Of a DNA stretch of 64,000 nt, positions 43,327 to 54,387 are shown piece after piece. The stretch covers positions 7,564,001 to 7,628,000 of the forward strand of contig NZ_CP107947.1 in the NCBI RefSeq assembly GCF_036059255.1, read 5' to 3'. A model generated the notes under the pieces. That model was not told the DNA's origin. It saw only the letters and a list, made by a program, of their open reading frames with translations, and made no database searches. Position numbers and translations under genes: made by a program. This DNA comes from Micromonospora sp. NBC_00389. Lineage in GTDB: Bacteria; Actinomycetota; Actinomycetes; Mycobacteriales; Micromonosporaceae. Position 1 is the first letter of the stretch, and each line of letters opens with the position of its first letter.

Positions 43327-43764
43327 CTACTTCTTGCCCTTGACCCCTCGGCGCAGCACCAGGCGGGCGCCGCTCCAGTCCCGGCCGGCGTTGACGGTCG
43401 AGGTCTGCTGGAGCCCTGCGGTGGGCGCGGACTCCGCGACCTCACTCGGCTCGACGTGCCCCTCACGCCCTGCCTTCGGCGTGAGTAGCCACACGACCCC
43501 GTTGTCGGCCAGCGGGCCGAGGGCGTCGACGAGAAGCTCGAAGAGGTCACCGTCGCCGTCGCGGTACCAGACCAGAACCGCGTCGACCACCTCGTCGGTG
43601 TCCTCGTCGACCAGCTCTCCAGAGCGGTCGGTCAGGGCGTCCCGGAGATCCTGGTCGACGTCATCGTCGTACCCCATCTCCATGACGACCATCCCCGGTT
43701 CGATCCCGAACCGGTCCGCCAGGCTGCGTACCCCGTCGGCGGCCTGACCAGCGGTCGCGCTCAC
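43327..43764 (-). CDS. DUF3052 protein
   Basis: 145 residues. SLADRFGIEPGMVVMEMGYDDDVDQDLRDAL, GVVWLLTPKAGREGHVEPSEVAESAPTAGLQQTSTVNAG and the basic C-terminus WSGARLVLRRGVKGKK are the DUF3052 pattern. AGGAGG 9 nt upstream chooses the GTG at 43764 over an ATG 15 nt earlier. The family is near-universal in actinobacteria and linked to AhpE and aceE; its function is unknown. Confidence 0.9.
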   Translation of the reverse strand: MSATAGQAADGVRSLADRFGIEPGMVVMEMGYDDDVDQDLRDALTDRSGELVDEDTDEVVDAVLVWYRDGDGDLFELLVDALGPLADNGVVWLLTPKAGREGHVEPSEVAESAPTAGLQQTSTVNAGRDWSGARLVLRRGVKGKK

Positions 43765-43876
43765 TGTCGCGTGCCTCCTCATCTCGTCCCTGCTCGCGGC
43801 GTCGGTGCGACGCCGTCAGGCAAAGTCCACACAGTTGTGCGTCCGCGCGCAAGTGGCGCACCGGGTGGAACGGAAT

Positions 43877-46375
43877 TTACCGTGCCAGCAGCGTACGGGC
43901 ACCGTCGGTAATGGCTTCCGCGGAGACCAGAACCTGACGTGCTGCTGGACCTAATGGTACAAACGAGTCAACTCCTGCCACACGTCGCGCGGCACCGACA
44001 TATCCGGCGTCGACCAGTGCGGCGATAACTCCCTCGCCGACACCGCCGGAACGGCGTGTCTCGTCCACCACCAGCACCCGGCCGGTCGCCGAGGACTCCC
44101 GGATGATGTCGGCCACCGGCATCGGGGCCAGCCAGCGCAGGTCCACGACCCGGGTGCCCACCCCCTCCTCGGCGAGGACGGCCGCGGCCCGCAGCGACAT
44201 CCGCACCCCGTTTCCGAAGGTGATGATGGTCAGGTCGTCGGCCGACCCGATGCGGTAGACCCGGGCCCGGCCGATCGGCACGTGCCCGGCCACCCAGGCG
44301 CCCGGCTCCGGATAGCCGGCCGACCACTCACCGTCACCCTCCGCGTACAGGTCGCGGGTGTGGTAGAGCGCGATCGGCTCCAGGAACACGCAGACGCTGC
44401 CGTCCACTGCCGCGCTGGCCAGGCAGGTCCGCAGCATGGGCGCGGCGTCGTCCGGCCGCGCCGGCACCGCGACCACCAGACCGGGCACGTCCCGGAGTAC
44501 GGCCACCGAGTTGTCGTTGTGGAAGTGCCCGCCGAACCCCTCCTGGTACGCCAGCCCGGCCACCCGCAGCACCATGGGGTTGCGGAACGCGCCCTGCGAG
44601 AAGAACTGCATGGTGGCCGCCTCGCCACGTAGCTGGTCCTCGGCGTTGTGCAGGTACGCCAGGTACTGGATCTCCGGCACCGGCAGCATCCCGGCCAGCC
44701 CGGCGCCCAGCCCCAGCCCCAGCACCGAGGTCTCGTCGAGCAGGGTGTCGAAGACCCGGGCCGGACCGAACCGGTCGCGCAGGCCCTTCGTCACCCCGTA
44801 CACGCCGCCCTTGGCGGCCACGTCCTCGCCGAAGATGGCCATCTGCGGGTGGTCGAGCATCCCGTCGGCGAGCGCTGCGTTGATGCTCTGCGCCAGGGTC
44901 AACGGGCCGGCCAGTTCCGGCAGCTTGCCCCCGAACGCCTCCTCCCGGGCGCCCGCGCCCGGGCCGCTGGCCCGGGCCGCCGCGTCGGCCACCGCCCGTG
45001 CCACCCGCACCGGCCGGCGGGGCGCCAGCGCCGACACCACGTCGGCCGCGGAGGACAGCTTCGGCTCGCCCAGCACCTGCTCGGCGAGCCGGCGTACCTG
45101 CCAGCCGGTCTCGTCGTACCGGGCCAGCAACTCCTCGCCCGTGGCCACGCCGGTGTCGACGAGCAGCCGCGCGGTGGCGGCCACCGGGTCCCGGTCCAGG
45201 TCCGCGGCGAGTTCCCCCGGGCTGCGGTACGCCGACTCCGCGTCGGCCCCGGCGTGCCCCATCAGCCGGACGGTGCGCAGGTGCAGCACGGCCGGCCGCC
45301 GGTGCCGGCGCACCCAGGCCGCGGCCTCCGCCGCCACCGCGTACGCCTGCACCGGATCTGCCCCGTCGGCGGTCAGGTAGCGGATGCCCGGCTTGGACCG
45401 CAGCGTGGCCTCCACCCAGCCTTCCGGGGAGCGGACGCTGATGCCCAGCCCGTTGTCCTCGCAGACGAAGAGCACCGGGATGCGCAGCCCGGCGTGGTCG
45501 TACCAGCCGGCGGTGTTGAAGGCGGCGGTGGCGCTGGCGTGGTTGACCGAGGCGTCGCCGAACGAGCAGACCACGATGGCGTCCGGTGGCCACGGGGCGT
45601 GCGTGGCGCCGCTGCCGACCCGCACTGCGGCACCGGTGCGCCGCCCGGCGCTGTCCAGCCGGCGCAGCCGCTCCACCGCCAGTCCCATCCCGACCGCCCG
45701 GGGCAGGTGCGAGGCGATGGTGGAGGTGGTCGGGACGATGGCCAGGTCGGCCCGGCCGAACACCTTGTGCCGGCCACCGGCGATCGGCTCCTGACTGGAG
45801 GCGACCATCCCCCGCAGCACATCCCGGGCGGCCTCCGCGTACGCCGCGAACCCGCCGGTGGGCAGTGCCGTGGCCCCGGCCGGCTCGGCTGCGGGCTCGG
45901 ATCCCAACGGCTCCGGCTCGGCGGGCGACTCCTGGTCGGCAGGTGACTCCGGGTCGGCGGTGGGGGCCGGGTCGGCGGTGGGGGCCGAGTCGGCGGCGGG
46001 CACCGGCTCGCCGGTGGGCTCCGGCTCGGTGGCGGCCTGGGCGGCGCGCACGCAGTAGAAGGCGCCGGAGCGGTAGTGCAGCAGCGCCGGATCGGTGGGG
46101 CGCAGCGCGGCGGCGACCGCCGCGTTGCCCTCGTGCCCGGCCGAGCCGATCGTGTAGAAGCCCTCCCCGAAGCTGCGCAGCCAGCGGCTTGCCAGGTCGA
46201 GCTGCCGGCTGGTGACCTGCGCGTCGAAGAGATCCAGCAGTTGCGCGCCGGTCAGCGGGGCGTCGTCGGTGACCGGGTCGGCGGGGTCACGCCGCCGCTC
46301 GGCGGCGGGAAGGGCCGCCAGCGTCTCCCGGAAGCGGTCGTCGAGATCTTGCGGGGTGGTCACGTCGCACAGCAT
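43877..46375 (-). CDS. Fused 2-oxoacid dehydrogenase E1 (alpha and beta in one chain)
   Basis: 832 residues. Residues about 40-460 are the thiamine-diphosphate E1 alpha domain ([58 protein letters not shown], the ThDP Gly-Asp motif). Residues about 490-832 are the E1 beta domain ([59 protein letters not shown]). It decarboxylates a 2-oxoacid, probably branched-chain, as part of a dehydrogenase complex. An acidic, repetitive insert of about 60 residues (115-176) interrupts the alpha domain. The start may also be GTG 46363. No E2 or E3 gene is nearby. Confidence 0.88.
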   Translation of the reverse strand: MLCDVTTPQDLDDRFRETLAALPAAERRRDPADPVTDDAPLTGAQLLDLFDAQVTSRQLDLASRWLRSFGEGFYTIGSAGHEGNAAVAAALRPTDPALLHYRSGAFYCVRAAQAATEPEPTGEPVPAADSAPTADPAPTADPESPADQESPAEPEPLGSEPAAEPAGATALPTGGFAAYAEAARDVLRGMVASSQEPIAGGRHKVFGRADLAIVPTTSTIASHLPRAVGMGLAVERLRRLDSAGRRTGAAVRVGSGATHAPWPPDAIVVCSFGDASVNHASATAAFNTAGWYDHAGLRIPVLFVCEDNGLGISVRSPEGWVEATLRSKPGIRYLTADGADPVQAYAVAAEAAAWVRRHRRPAVLHLRTVRLMGHAGADAESAYRSPGELAADLDRDPVAATARLLVDTGVATGEELLARYDETGWQVRRLAEQVLGEPKLSSAADVVSALAPRRPVRVARAVADAAARASGPGAGAREEAFGGKLPELAGPLTLAQSINAALADGMLDHPQMAIFGEDVAAKGGVYGVTKGLRDRFGPARVFDTLLDETSVLGLGLGAGLAGMLPVPEIQYLAYLHNAEDQLRGEAATMQFFSQGAFRNPMVLRVAGLAYQEGFGGHFHNDNSVAVLRDVPGLVVAVPARPDDAAPMLRTCLASAAVDGSVCVFLEPIALYHTRDLYAEGDGEWSAGYPEPGAWVAGHVPIGRARVYRIGSADDLTIITFGNGVRMSLRAAAVLAEEGVGTRVVDLRWLAPMPVADIIRESSATGRVLVVDETRRSGGVGEGVIAALVDAGYVGAARRVAGVDSFVPLGPAARQVLVSAEAITDGARTLLAR
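45951..46004 (-). repeat. 18-bp tandem repeat inside the E1 alpha coding region
   Basis: Two identical 18-nt copies (45951-45968, 45969-45986) and a diverged third copy (45987-46004). They encode the repeated [12 protein letters not shown] peptide of the acidic insert in the E1 protein. The reading frame is kept. Confidence 0.8.
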
Positions 46376-46426
46376 TACCGACGGAAGCCCTGGTCGCCCA
46401 GTGGGACACGGTCGGCGCGGGTCGAC

Positions 46427-46945
46427 TCACTCCGGGCCGCAGGGCTCCGGACAGCCCCCGTCGGACACCTTCCACACCAGGTCGCGCAGGGTGTCCAGCT
46501 CCTGGTCGGTCAGCCCGGCCAGGAGTCGGGAGTCGGACATCACCTCGGTCACCCGGGCGCGCACGTCGCGGCCTTTCACGGTCACCACCAACGTCTTCTG
46601 CCGCCGGTCGGCCGGGTCGGTGCGACGCTCGACCAGGGCGGCCTGCTCCAGCTTGTCGACCAGCGCCGTCACGTTCGACCGGTCGCAGCCCAGCCGCTCG
46701 GCGAGGTCGCGGGCCGGCAACGGGCGGTCCGGGTCCAGCTCGTGCAGCGCCCGGGCCGCCGCCGGAGTGAGCCCCAGCTCGGCGAACGCGGAGCCCTGCC
46801 GATGCCGCAGCGCGGCGGTCACGTGCGCCATCCGGCGCACCACGTCGGCGGCGAGGCCGGCACGGTCCACCGGCCCACCTGCTCCGGGAACGACCTCCTG
46901 CGCCACGGCGCCCATCGTACGCATCGCGTCGGCCGCCCAGCTCAC
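46427..46945 (-). CDS. MarR-family transcriptional regulator
   Basis: 172 residues. Winged helix: [73 protein letters not shown]. The start is uncertain (GTG 46945, or internal ATGs near 46921 and 46912); no good ribosome site. The C-terminus has three Cys-containing residues ([12 protein letters not shown]), so a redox-sensing role is conceivable. It sits between the E1 gene and the divergent PhoD-like gene. Confidence 0.85.
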   Translation of the reverse strand: MSWAADAMRTMGAVAQEVVPGAGGPVDRAGLAADVVRRMAHVTAALRHRQGSAFAELGLTPAAARALHELDPDRPLPARDLAERLGCDRSNVTALVDKLEQAALVERRTDPADRRQKTLVVTVKGRDVRARVTEVMSDSRLLAGLTDQELDTLRDLVWKVSDGGCPEPCGPE

Positions 46946-47144
46946 CGATCAGGTTCGGTCACGCCGGCCGGGCGGGCGATGCCGGACGCGGCCCGGGCGA
47001 GGGGCAGCGGCCCGGGTACGGATCGATCGCGGTGATCGGTGTTCGACTGCCGGCGACGGGCCAGGGCCCTCGCCTTTACCTGGCGGCCACCGGGGCTCGC
47101 GAGGCTCCCGGAGTCACGAAAGATCGGACCCTGGGGAGGAATCC

Positions 47145-48797
47145 GTGTCACTGTCCCGACGTACCATCCTGCTGTCCGGCGCCGCGCTCGGCGCCGCCGG
47201 CGCGGTCACCGGGCTGCCGGTGGCGGCCGCCGCGGCGGCGGCCCGCCGGCCACTGACCTACCCGTTCACCCTCGGCGTGGCCTCCGGCGACCCGGACCAC
47301 GACGGGTTCGTGCTGTGGACCCGACTGGCCCCGCAGCCGCTCGCCGAGGACGGCCTCGGCGGCATGCCGGACCGCGACGTCCCGGTGCACTGGGAGCTGG
47401 CCGCCGACGAGCGGTTCCGGCACGTGCTGCGGCGCGGGGTCGCGGTCGCCCGCACCCGCTCGGCGCACAGCGTGCACGTGGAGCTGGCCGGCCTGCTGCC
47501 CGGCCGGGAGTACTTCTACCGGTTCCGCGCGGAGCGGCACCTCTCGCCGGTCGGACGCACCCGTACCGCGCCGGCGCCGTGGACCATGCCGGCCGCCCTG
47601 GCGATGGGCTTCGTCTCCTGCTCCCAGTACGAGCACGGCTACTTCACCGCCTACCGGCGGCTGGCCGAGACCGAGCCGGAGCTGATCCTGCACCTGGGCG
47701 ACTACCAGTACGAGTACGCCCCGGACACGTACAACGTCCCGGGTGGCAACCCGCGTGACCACGAGGGGCCGGAGACCCGGACGCTGGCCAACTACCGGCA
47801 GCGGCACGCCCAGTACAAGACCGACGCCGACCTGCAGGCGGCGCACGCGGTGGCGCCCTGGGTGGTGGTCTTCGACGACCACGAGGTGGAGAACAACTGG
47901 GCCGACGAGGTGCCGGAGGCGCCGGACCCGGAGTTCCCGGCCCGGCGGGCGGCGGCGTTCCAGGCGTACTACGAGAACATGCCGCTGCGGCGCACCTCGA
48001 TCCCGCGCGGCATCGACATGCAGCTCTATCGGCGGGTCCGCTGGGGGCGGCTGGCCACCTTCCACATGCTCGACACGCGGCAGTACCGCGACGACCAGGC
48101 CTGCGGCGACGGGTACGACGCCTGCCCGGCGGCCTTCGACCCGGCCCGGTCGATCACCGGGGCGGAGCAGGAGGCGTGGCTGCTGGACGGCTTCCGCCGC
48201 TCGGACGCCCGCTGGGACATCCTCGGCCAGCAGGTCTTCTTCGCCCAGCGGGACAACAACGCCGGCCCGCTCACCGTCACCAGCATGGACGCGTGGGACG
48301 GCTACGTCGCCTCCCGGGATCGGATCACCCGGGGCTGGCTGGCCGCCGGGGTGCGCAATCCGGTGGTGCTGACCGGCGACGTGCACGCGCACTGGGCCAG
48401 CGACCTGAAGCTGGACTACGCCGACCCGACCTCGCGCACCGTCGGCAGCGAGCTGGTCTGCTCGTCGATCACCTCGGGCGGCGACGGCGCGGACTCGGCG
48501 TCCGGCTCGCACCCGTGGTTCCCGTTCAACCCGCACCTGCGCTTCCAGAACAACCTGCGGGGGTACGTGAGCACCACGATCACCCCGGGGCAGCTCGCCG
48601 CCGACTTCGACGTGCTGCCGTACGTGAGTCAGCCGGGCGCGCCCGCGTACACCCGTGCCTCGTTCGTGATCGAGGACCGGGTGCCCGGCCTGCACCAGAC
48701 GGCCGACACCCCGGTCCCGTCGGCGGCCCGCATGGCCACCGACGCCGGGGCGGACGAGGGCCGGCGCACGGTGGAGCGGGAGACCACCCGCCCCTGA
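47145..48797 (+). CDS. PhoD-like alkaline phosphatase, Tat-exported
   Basis: 550 residues starting GTG 47145 with GGGGAGGA 4 nt upstream. Twin-arginine signal: SLSRRTILLSGAALGAAG. The PhoD body follows: FTLGVASGDPDHDGFVLWTRL, GFVSCSQYEHGYFTAYRRLAETEPELILHLGDYQYEY (metal ligands), VVFDDHEVENNWADE, WDILGQQVFFAQR, VVLTGDVHAHWASDLKLDY. It should be a Ca/Fe-dependent extracellular phosphodiesterase/monoesterase that releases phosphate. A terminator follows closely. Confidence 0.93.
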   Translation: MSLSRRTILLSGAALGAAGAVTGLPVAAAAAAARRPLTYPFTLGVASGDPDHDGFVLWTRLAPQPLAEDGLGGMPDRDVPVHWELAADERFRHVLRRGVAVARTRSAHSVHVELAGLLPGREYFYRFRAERHLSPVGRTRTAPAPWTMPAALAMGFVSCSQYEHGYFTAYRRLAETEPELILHLGDYQYEYAPDTYNVPGGNPRDHEGPETRTLANYRQRHAQYKTDADLQAAHAVAPWVVVFDDHEVENNWADEVPEAPDPEFPARRAAAFQAYYENMPLRRTSIPRGIDMQLYRRVRWGRLATFHMLDTRQYRDDQACGDGYDACPAAFDPARSITGAEQEAWLLDGFRRSDARWDILGQQVFFAQRDNNAGPLTVTSMDAWDGYVASRDRITRGWLAAGVRNPVVLTGDVHAHWASDLKLDYADPTSRTVGSELVCSSITSGGDGADSASGSHPWFPFNPHLRFQNNLRGYVSTTITPGQLAADFDVLPYVSQPGAPAYTRASFVIEDRVPGLHQTADTPVPSAARMATDAGADEGRRTVERETTRP

Positions 48798-48809
48798 CCC
48801 ACCCCGGTC

Positions 48810-48842
48810 GGGCCCGCCGCTCACGTCGCGAGCGGTGGGCCC
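48810..48842. terminator. Stem-loop between phoD-like and yjbQ-like genes
   Basis: 13-nt arms (48810-48822 and 48830-48842) with one G:T-type mismatch and a 7-nt loop, between two convergent genes. No T-run. Confidence 0.7.
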
Positions 48843-48849
48843 GTCCCGG

Positions 48850-49254
48850 TCAGGCCGGGAGGAAGGAGAAGCGGACCTGGCGGGTGGGGTTGTCGCCGTT
48901 GGTGTCGACCAGGCAGAGGGACTGCCAGGTGCCCAGGGCCAGCCGCCCGCCGAGCACCGGCAGCGTGGCGTACGGCGGGACGAACGCCGGCAGCACATGG
49001 TCCCGGCCGTGGCCGGGCGAGCCGTGCCGGTGCCGCCAACGGCCGTCGGTGGGCAGCAGCGCGTCGAGCGCGGTGAGCAGATCGTCGTCGGAGCCCGACC
49101 CGGTCTCGATGATCGCCAGGCCGGCGGTGGCGTGCGGCACGAAGACGTGCAGCAGGCCGTCGCCCTCGTTGGAGACGAACCCCTGGGCCTCGGCGGTGAT
49201 GTCCCGGACGGCCGGCCGGGACCCGGTCTGGACGGTGATCACGTCACTGCGCAT
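48850..49254 (-). CDS. YjbQ-family (UPF0047) protein
   Basis: 134 residues. Family motifs: GLLHVFVPHATAGLAIIETGSGSDDDLL, HRHGSPGHGRDHVLPAF (metal-binding His and Asp), LGTWQSLCLVDTNGDNPTRQV. YjbQ proteins show weak thiamine-phosphate-synthase-like activity, of uncertain physiological meaning. The ATG at 49254 is preceded by an alternative start 6 nt upstream. Divergent from aceE. Confidence 0.92.
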   Translation of the reverse strand: MRSDVITVQTGSRPAVRDITAEAQGFVSNEGDGLLHVFVPHATAGLAIIETGSGSDDDLLTALDALLPTDGRWRHRHGSPGHGRDHVLPAFVPPYATLPVLGGRLALGTWQSLCLVDTNGDNPTRQVRFSFLPA

Positions 49255-49478
49255 ACGTCGCATTCTGCCGCAGTGCGGATTCAGGAGCCGCCACCACCGA
49301 GCAAGCCCGGCGCGCGACAAGGGGGCCGAACGAGAGGTGAACGGCGGTCGTAGCGCTAAGTTACCGACGGGTACCTGTGTTCAGCGTCGCGTCCGGGGCA
49401 CCTAGACGTGACGAGGGGTGCCACCAGGGGGCAGGATGGCGCTAGAGACCTATCCCACACACAACCGAGGGAACGCCT

Positions 49479-52217
49479 GTGGCTACGGAACGCAAGCGCC
49501 CGGTGATCAGCGACGGCCTACCGAGCCAGCTTCCGGACATCGACCCTGAAGAGACCAGCGAATGGGTCGAGTCGCTTGACGGTGTCATCGACGAGGGCGG
49601 CGCCAAACGCGCCCGCTACGTCATGCTGCGCCTGCTGGAGCGGGCCCGTGAGCGCCAGGTCGGGGTTCCGCCCCTGACCACGACCGACTACATCAACACC
49701 ATCCCGCCGGAACGCGAGCCGTGGTTCCCGGGCGACGAGCACGTCGAGCGGCGGATCCGGGCCTACGTCCGGTGGAACGCCGCCATGCTGGTGCACCGGG
49801 CGCAGCGCCCGGAGATCGGCGTCGGCGGGCACATCTCCACCTTCGCCAGCTCCGCGTCGCTCTACGAGGTGGGCTTCAACCACTTCTTCCGGGGCAAGAA
49901 CCACCCGGGCGGCGGCGACCACATCTTCTACCAGGGCCACGCCTCCCCCGGCATGTACGCGCGGGCGTTCCTGGAGGGCCGGCTCAGCGAGCACCAGCTC
50001 GACGGGTTCCGCCAGGAGTTGTCGCACCCCGGTGGTGGGCTGCCCTCGTACCCGCACCCGCGGCTGATGCCGGACTTCTGGGAGTTCCCCACCGTCTCGA
50101 TGGGCCTCGGCGGGCTCAACGCGATCTACCAGGCCCGGTTCAACCGGTACCTGCAGCACCGGGGCATCAAGGACACCTCGCAGCAGCACGTGTGGGCGTT
50201 CCTCGGCGACGGTGAGATGGACGAGCCCGAGACGCTGGGCGCCATCGGCCTGGCCGCCCGCGAGGAGCTGGACAACCTCACCTTCGTGATCAACTGCAAC
50301 CTTCAGCGGTTGGACGGCCCGGTCCGTGGCAACGGCAAGGTGATGCAGGAGCTGGAGTCGTTCTTCCGGGGTGCCGGCTGGAACGTGATCAAGGTGGTCT
50401 GGGGCCGCGAGTGGGACCCGCTGCTCGCCGCGGACACCGACGGCGCCCTGGTCAACCTCATGAACACCACGACCGACGGCGACTACCAGACCTACAAGGC
50501 GGAGTCCGGCGCGTACGTGCGGGAGCACTTCTTCGGCCGTGACGCGCGTACCCGCAAGATGGCCGACCCGCTCAGCGACGACGAGATCTGGAACCTCAAG
50601 CGGGGTGGGCACGACTACCGGAAGCTCTACGCGGCCTACAAGGCGGCCACCGAGCACACCGGTCAGCCGACCGTCATCCTGGCGAAGACGATCAAGGGCT
50701 GGACGCTCGGCTCGCACTTCGAGGGCCGCAACGCGACCCACCAGATGAAGAAGCTGACGCTGGAGGATTTGAAGACCTTCCGCGACCGGCTCTACCTGGA
50801 CATCCCGGACTCGGCGCTGGAGGAGAACCCCTACCTGCCGCCGTACTACAACCCGGGTGAGAAGTCCGAGGAGATCCAGTACCTCAAGGAGCGGCGCGAG
50901 CAGCTCGGCGGTTACCTGCCGTCCCGGCGGACCAGCACCAAGCGGCTGGCCATCCCCGGTCCCGAGCGGTTCGCCGACGTCAAGCGTGGCTCGGGCAAGC
51001 AGAAGGTGGCCACCACGCAAGCCTTCGTCCGTCTGCTCAAGGACGTGATGAAGGACAAGGAGTTCGGCAAGCGCTGGGTGCCGATCATCCCGGACGAGGC
51101 CCGCACCTTCGGGCTCGACTCGATCTTCCCCACCGCGAAGATCTACTCGCCGCACGGCCAGCGCTACACCTCGGTCGACCGGGAGCTGTTCCTGTCGTAC
51201 AAGGAGTCGACCACCGGGCAGATCCTGCACGAGGGGATCAACGAGGCCGGTTCGGTCGCCTCGTTCACCGCGGCCGGTTCGGCGTACGCCACCCACGACG
51301 AGCCGATGATCCCGATGTACATCTTCTACTCGATGTTCGGGTTCCAGCGGACCGCCGACGGGCTGTGGGCCGCGGCTGACCAGATGGCCCGGGGCTTCCT
51401 GCTCGGCGCCACCGCGGGGCGGACCACGCTCAACGGTGAGGGCCTGCAGCACGAGGACGGGCACTCGCTGCTGATCGCCGCCACCAACCCGGCGGTGGTC
51501 GCGTACGACCCGGCGTTCTCGTTCGAGATCGCGCACATCATGGAGAACGGCCTGCACCGGATGTACGGGGATGCGCAGGAGAACGTCTTCTACTACCTGA
51601 CGGTCTACAACGAGCCGACCCTGCAGCCGGCCGAGCCGGCCGACGTGGACGTGGAGGGCCTGCTCAAGGGCATCTACCGCTACTCGCCGGCACCGCAGGT
51701 CGACGGCCCGAAGGCCAACGTCCTCGCCTCCGGCACCGGCATGCAGTGGGCGCTCAAGGCCCAGCAGTTGCTCGCCCAGGACTGGGGGGTGGCGGCCGAC
51801 GTCTGGTCGGTGACCTCCTGGACCGAGCTGCGCCGCGACGCGGTGGCGGCCGAGGAGTTCAACCTGCTCAACCCGGGCGCCGAGGCGAAGGTGCCGTACA
51901 TCCAGCAGAAGCTCGCCGACGCGGACGGGCCGAAGGTCGCGGTCAGCGACTGGATGCGGGCGGTGCCGGACCTGGTCGCCCGCTGGGTACCTGGTGACTA
52001 CACGTCGCTCGGCACCGACGGCTTCGGCATGTCGGACACCCGGCACGCGCTGCGCCGGCACTTCCACGTCGACGCCGAGTCGATCGTGGTTGCCACGCTG
52101 CGGCAGTTGGCCCGCAGCGGCGCGGTGGCGGCCACCGTGCCGGCCGAGGCCGCGAAGAAGTACGCGATCGACGACGTCAACGCCGCCCCGGTCGGGGAGA
52201 CCGGCGGCGACAGCTGA
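49479..52217 (+). CDS. aceE: Pyruvate dehydrogenase E1 component, homodimeric type
   Basis: 912 residues, starting with GTG. E1p features: [47 protein letters not shown], the ThDP motif [27 protein letters not shown] with N-terminal Gly-Asp-Gly, and [38 protein letters not shown] in the pyrimidine domain. It decarboxylates pyruvate and acetylates the E2 lipoyl groups to make acetyl-CoA. Actinobacteria use this homodimeric form, with E2 encoded elsewhere. A strong terminator follows. Confidence 0.97.
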   Translation: MATERKRPVISDGLPSQLPDIDPEETSEWVESLDGVIDEGGAKRARYVMLRLLERARERQVGVPPLTTTDYINTIPPEREPWFPGDEHVERRIRAYVRWNAAMLVHRAQRPEIGVGGHISTFASSASLYEVGFNHFFRGKNHPGGGDHIFYQGHASPGMYARAFLEGRLSEHQLDGFRQELSHPGGGLPSYPHPRLMPDFWEFPTVSMGLGGLNAIYQARFNRYLQHRGIKDTSQQHVWAFLGDGEMDEPETLGAIGLAAREELDNLTFVINCNLQRLDGPVRGNGKVMQELESFFRGAGWNVIKVVWGREWDPLLAADTDGALVNLMNTTTDGDYQTYKAESGAYVREHFFGRDARTRKMADPLSDDEIWNLKRGGHDYRKLYAAYKAATEHTGQPTVILAKTIKGWTLGSHFEGRNATHQMKKLTLEDLKTFRDRLYLDIPDSALEENPYLPPYYNPGEKSEEIQYLKERREQLGGYLPSRRTSTKRLAIPGPERFADVKRGSGKQKVATTQAFVRLLKDVMKDKEFGKRWVPIIPDEARTFGLDSIFPTAKIYSPHGQRYTSVDRELFLSYKESTTGQILHEGINEAGSVASFTAAGSAYATHDEPMIPMYIFYSMFGFQRTADGLWAAADQMARGFLLGATAGRTTLNGEGLQHEDGHSLLIAATNPAVVAYDPAFSFEIAHIMENGLHRMYGDAQENVFYYLTVYNEPTLQPAEPADVDVEGLLKGIYRYSPAPQVDGPKANVLASGTGMQWALKAQQLLAQDWGVAADVWSVTSWTELRRDAVAAEEFNLLNPGAEAKVPYIQQKLADADGPKVAVSDWMRAVPDLVARWVPGDYTSLGTDGFGMSDTRHALRRHFHVDAESIVVATLRQLARSGAVAATVPAEAAKKYAIDDVNAAPVGETGGDS

Positions 52218-52233
52218 CCCAGCACCACCCAGG

Positions 52234-52266
52234 AAGGGCCCGGCGCACCCGCGCCGGGCCCTTTTT
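52234..52266 (+). terminator. Rho-independent terminator of aceE
   Basis: 13-bp perfect stem (52234-52246 with 52251-52263), four-nt loop, then a five-T run; 16 nt after the aceE stop. Confidence 0.95.
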
Positions 52267-52400
52267 GGTGCACCCGCACCCTCGCCCCGTGCTCCCCGAT
52301 CGACCGGGCGGACGGCGGGTGAGATGGGGCGGCGGCGGTCCGGGGTCCCTGGCGGGGACCCGGGGCCACCGCCGGGGCGGGTGACGCCGGGGTTCGGCGG

Positions 52401-52850
52401 TCAGCCGACGGCGGCCAGGTCGGTCAGCCGGGCGAGCGAGTCCTCGAGGTCGGCGCCGACCCGACGCAGCCCGAGGCGCAGCAGGGCCGCCTTGACCGGA
52501 CCGGCCGGCCAGCGGACCACGATGAGCCGCACGATGGTCCCGCCCTCCTCCTCCTCATCGGGAGTGAGCTGGACGTAGATCTCGGTGCGCGCCTCCGCAC
52601 GGGCACCGGCGCCCTTGGCCCGTTCCCGCCAACCGATCAAGGTCGGCTCCTGGTAGGCGATCACCTCGGCCTCATGCGCCGAGCCGCGCCCCGCCTGGAC
52701 CAACTGCCGCCGGCCGAAGCCCTCTCCCGAGAGCACTTCGGCCGCGCGGACCCCCGCCAGCCAGGCCGGCAACTGCTCGGCCCGCTGTACGACGTCCCAG
52801 ACCACTTCAATCGGCGCCGCCACGTGCGCACTTCGTTCCACGAGGATCAT
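52401..52850 (-). CDS. SRPBCC-fold (START/Bet v1-like) protein
   Basis: 149 residues with the usual opening of this fold: MILVERSAHVAAPIEVVWDVVQRAEQLPAWLAGV, then a beta-rich centre (HEAEVIAYQEPTLIGWRERAKG) and a C-terminal helix (PVKAALLRLGLRRVGADLEDSLARLTDL). GGAGG lies 9 nt before the ATG. Such proteins bind hydrophobic ligands or act in polyketide chemistry; no specific role is visible. It stands alone. Confidence 0.85.
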   Translation of the reverse strand: MILVERSAHVAAPIEVVWDVVQRAEQLPAWLAGVRAAEVLSGEGFGRRQLVQAGRGSAHEAEVIAYQEPTLIGWRERAKGAGARAEARTEIYVQLTPDEEEEGGTIVRLIVVRWPAGPVKAALLRLGLRRVGADLEDSLARLTDLAAVG

Positions 52851-53037
52851 TTCCGTCTTCCTCCAGTGAGGACATCCCACGATATCGGCACTCTATGCGC
52901 AAAATTGGACGTACTTGGACGGGTTTGGAAAAAGACACGCCGATCAACCATTGCGCATCTCGCCATCCCGGCCTATGGCGCATTCATTCGGAGCGCCCTA
53001 GAGTCCCGAGCACATTTCACGTTGACCGGGAGGGCGC

Positions 53038-54387
53038 ATGTCGACCGCACCGATGCCCGAGTTCCCCGCCGGCTTCCGCTGGGGCGTCAGCACGTCCGCC
53101 CACCAGATCGAGGGGGCCACCACAGCCGACGGACGCGGGCCGTCCATCTGGGACACCTTCGCGCACTCCCCGGGCCGGATCAGCGACGGCAGCACCGGCG
53201 AGGTGGCCTGCGACCACTACCACCGGCACACCGAGGACGTCGCGCTGCTGGCCGGGTTGGGCGTCTCGGGATACCGGTTCTCCATCGCCTGGCCCCGGGT
53301 ACAGCCCACCGGCTCTGGCGCGGCCAACACGGCCGGCCTGGACTTCTACGACCGGCTGGTGGACGACCTGCTGGCCGCCGGCATCGACCCGGTGGCCACC
53401 CTCTACCACTGGGACCTGCCCCAACCCCTCGAAGACGCCGGTGGCTGGCTGCACCGCGACACCGCCGCCCGGTTCGCCGAGTACGCCGAGAAGACCGCCG
53501 CCCGGCTCGGCGACCGGGTCCGGCTCTGGATCACCCTCAACGAGCCGTTCGTCCACATGAGCTTCGGCTACGGCCTGGGTGTGCACGCCCCCGGCCGGAT
53601 GTTGCTCTTCGACGCCTTCCCGGTCGCCCACCACCAACTGCTCGGCCACGGGCTCGCGGTCGCCGCACTGCGGACCCGCACCGCCAGCCCGGTGGCGATC
53701 GCCAACAACTACTCCCCGGTGCGGGTGCTCGGTGACAGCGACGCCGACCGGGCCGCCGGGGAGGCGTACCAGGCGCTGCACAACCGGCTCTTCACCGACC
53801 CGCTGCTCGGCCGCGGCTACCCGGAGCTGCCCGGCTTCGACGCCAGCGTGATCCACCCCGGCGACCTGGACACGATCGCCGCGCCGATCGACGCGCTCGG
53901 GGTCAACTACTACAACCCGACCGGTGTACGGGCCGCCGAGGAGGGCTCGCCACTGCCGTTCGAGCTGGTCCCGCTGGAGGGCTACCCGCGCACCGCCTTC
54001 GACTGGCCGGTGGTCCCCGACGGGCTGCACGACCTGCTCGGCTGGCTGCGCGACACGTACGGCGACGCGCTGCCGCCCATCGAGATCACCGAGAGCGGCT
54101 GCGCGTACGACGACACCCCGGACCCGGACGGACGGGTGTCGGACCCGGACCGGATCGCGTACCTCGACGGGCACCTGCGGGCGGTGCGGGCCGCCATCGA
54201 CGACGGGGTGGACGTACGCGGGTACTTCGTCTGGTCGCTGCTGGACAACTGGGAGTGGGCCGAGGGGTTCACCAAGCGCTTCGGTCTGGTGCACGTCGAC
54301 TACGCCACTCAGACCCGCACGCCGAAGTCCTCGTACACCTGGCTGCGGGACGTGATCGCGGCCAGCCGGCCGGGGTCGGCCCGGTGA
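53038..54387 (+). CDS. GH1 beta-glucosidase
   Basis: 449 residues. Catalytic acid/base Glu169 in TLNEPF and nucleophile Glu352 in ITESGCAYDD, both standard for GH1. FPAGFRWGVSTSAHQIEG at the N-terminus and WSLLDNWEWAEGFTKRFGLVHVDY at the C-terminus are family hallmarks. It has no signal peptide, so it works on sugars taken up by the cell. GGGAGG precedes the ATG at 4 nt. Its stop overlaps the start of the MFS gene, so both are one unit. Confidence 0.95.
   Translation: MSTAPMPEFPAGFRWGVSTSAHQIEGATTADGRGPSIWDTFAHSPGRISDGSTGEVACDHYHRHTEDVALLAGLGVSGYRFSIAWPRVQPTGSGAANTAGLDFYDRLVDDLLAAGIDPVATLYHWDLPQPLEDAGGWLHRDTAARFAEYAEKTAARLGDRVRLWITLNEPFVHMSFGYGLGVHAPGRMLLFDAFPVAHHQLLGHGLAVAALRTRTASPVAIANNYSPVRVLGDSDADRAAGEAYQALHNRLFTDPLLGRGYPELPGFDASVIHPGDLDTIAAPIDALGVNYYNPTGVRAAEEGSPLPFELVPLEGYPRTAFDWPVVPDGLHDLLGWLRDTYGDALPPIEITESGCAYDDTPDPDGRVSDPDRIAYLDGHLRAVRAAIDDGVDVRGYFVWSLLDNWEWAEGFTKRFGLVHVDYATQTRTPKSSYTWLRDVIAASRPGSAR

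Noticed and set aside
45951..46004. CRISPR-like short repeats
   Set aside because: The repeats are direct, contiguous, 18 nt, have no spacers and lie in frame within a protein-coding region.
46212..47144. Long plus-strand open frame upstream of the PhoD-like start
   Set aside because: It is the antisense of the E1 and MarR genes; the residues are Arg/Ser/Pro-rich noise. The PhoD gene has its own ribosome site and twin-arginine signal at 47145.
52881..53037. LacI-type operator before the beta-glucosidase
   Set aside because: The GGAGCGCCC sequence is only half of the expected palindrome and the symmetrical half is not present.
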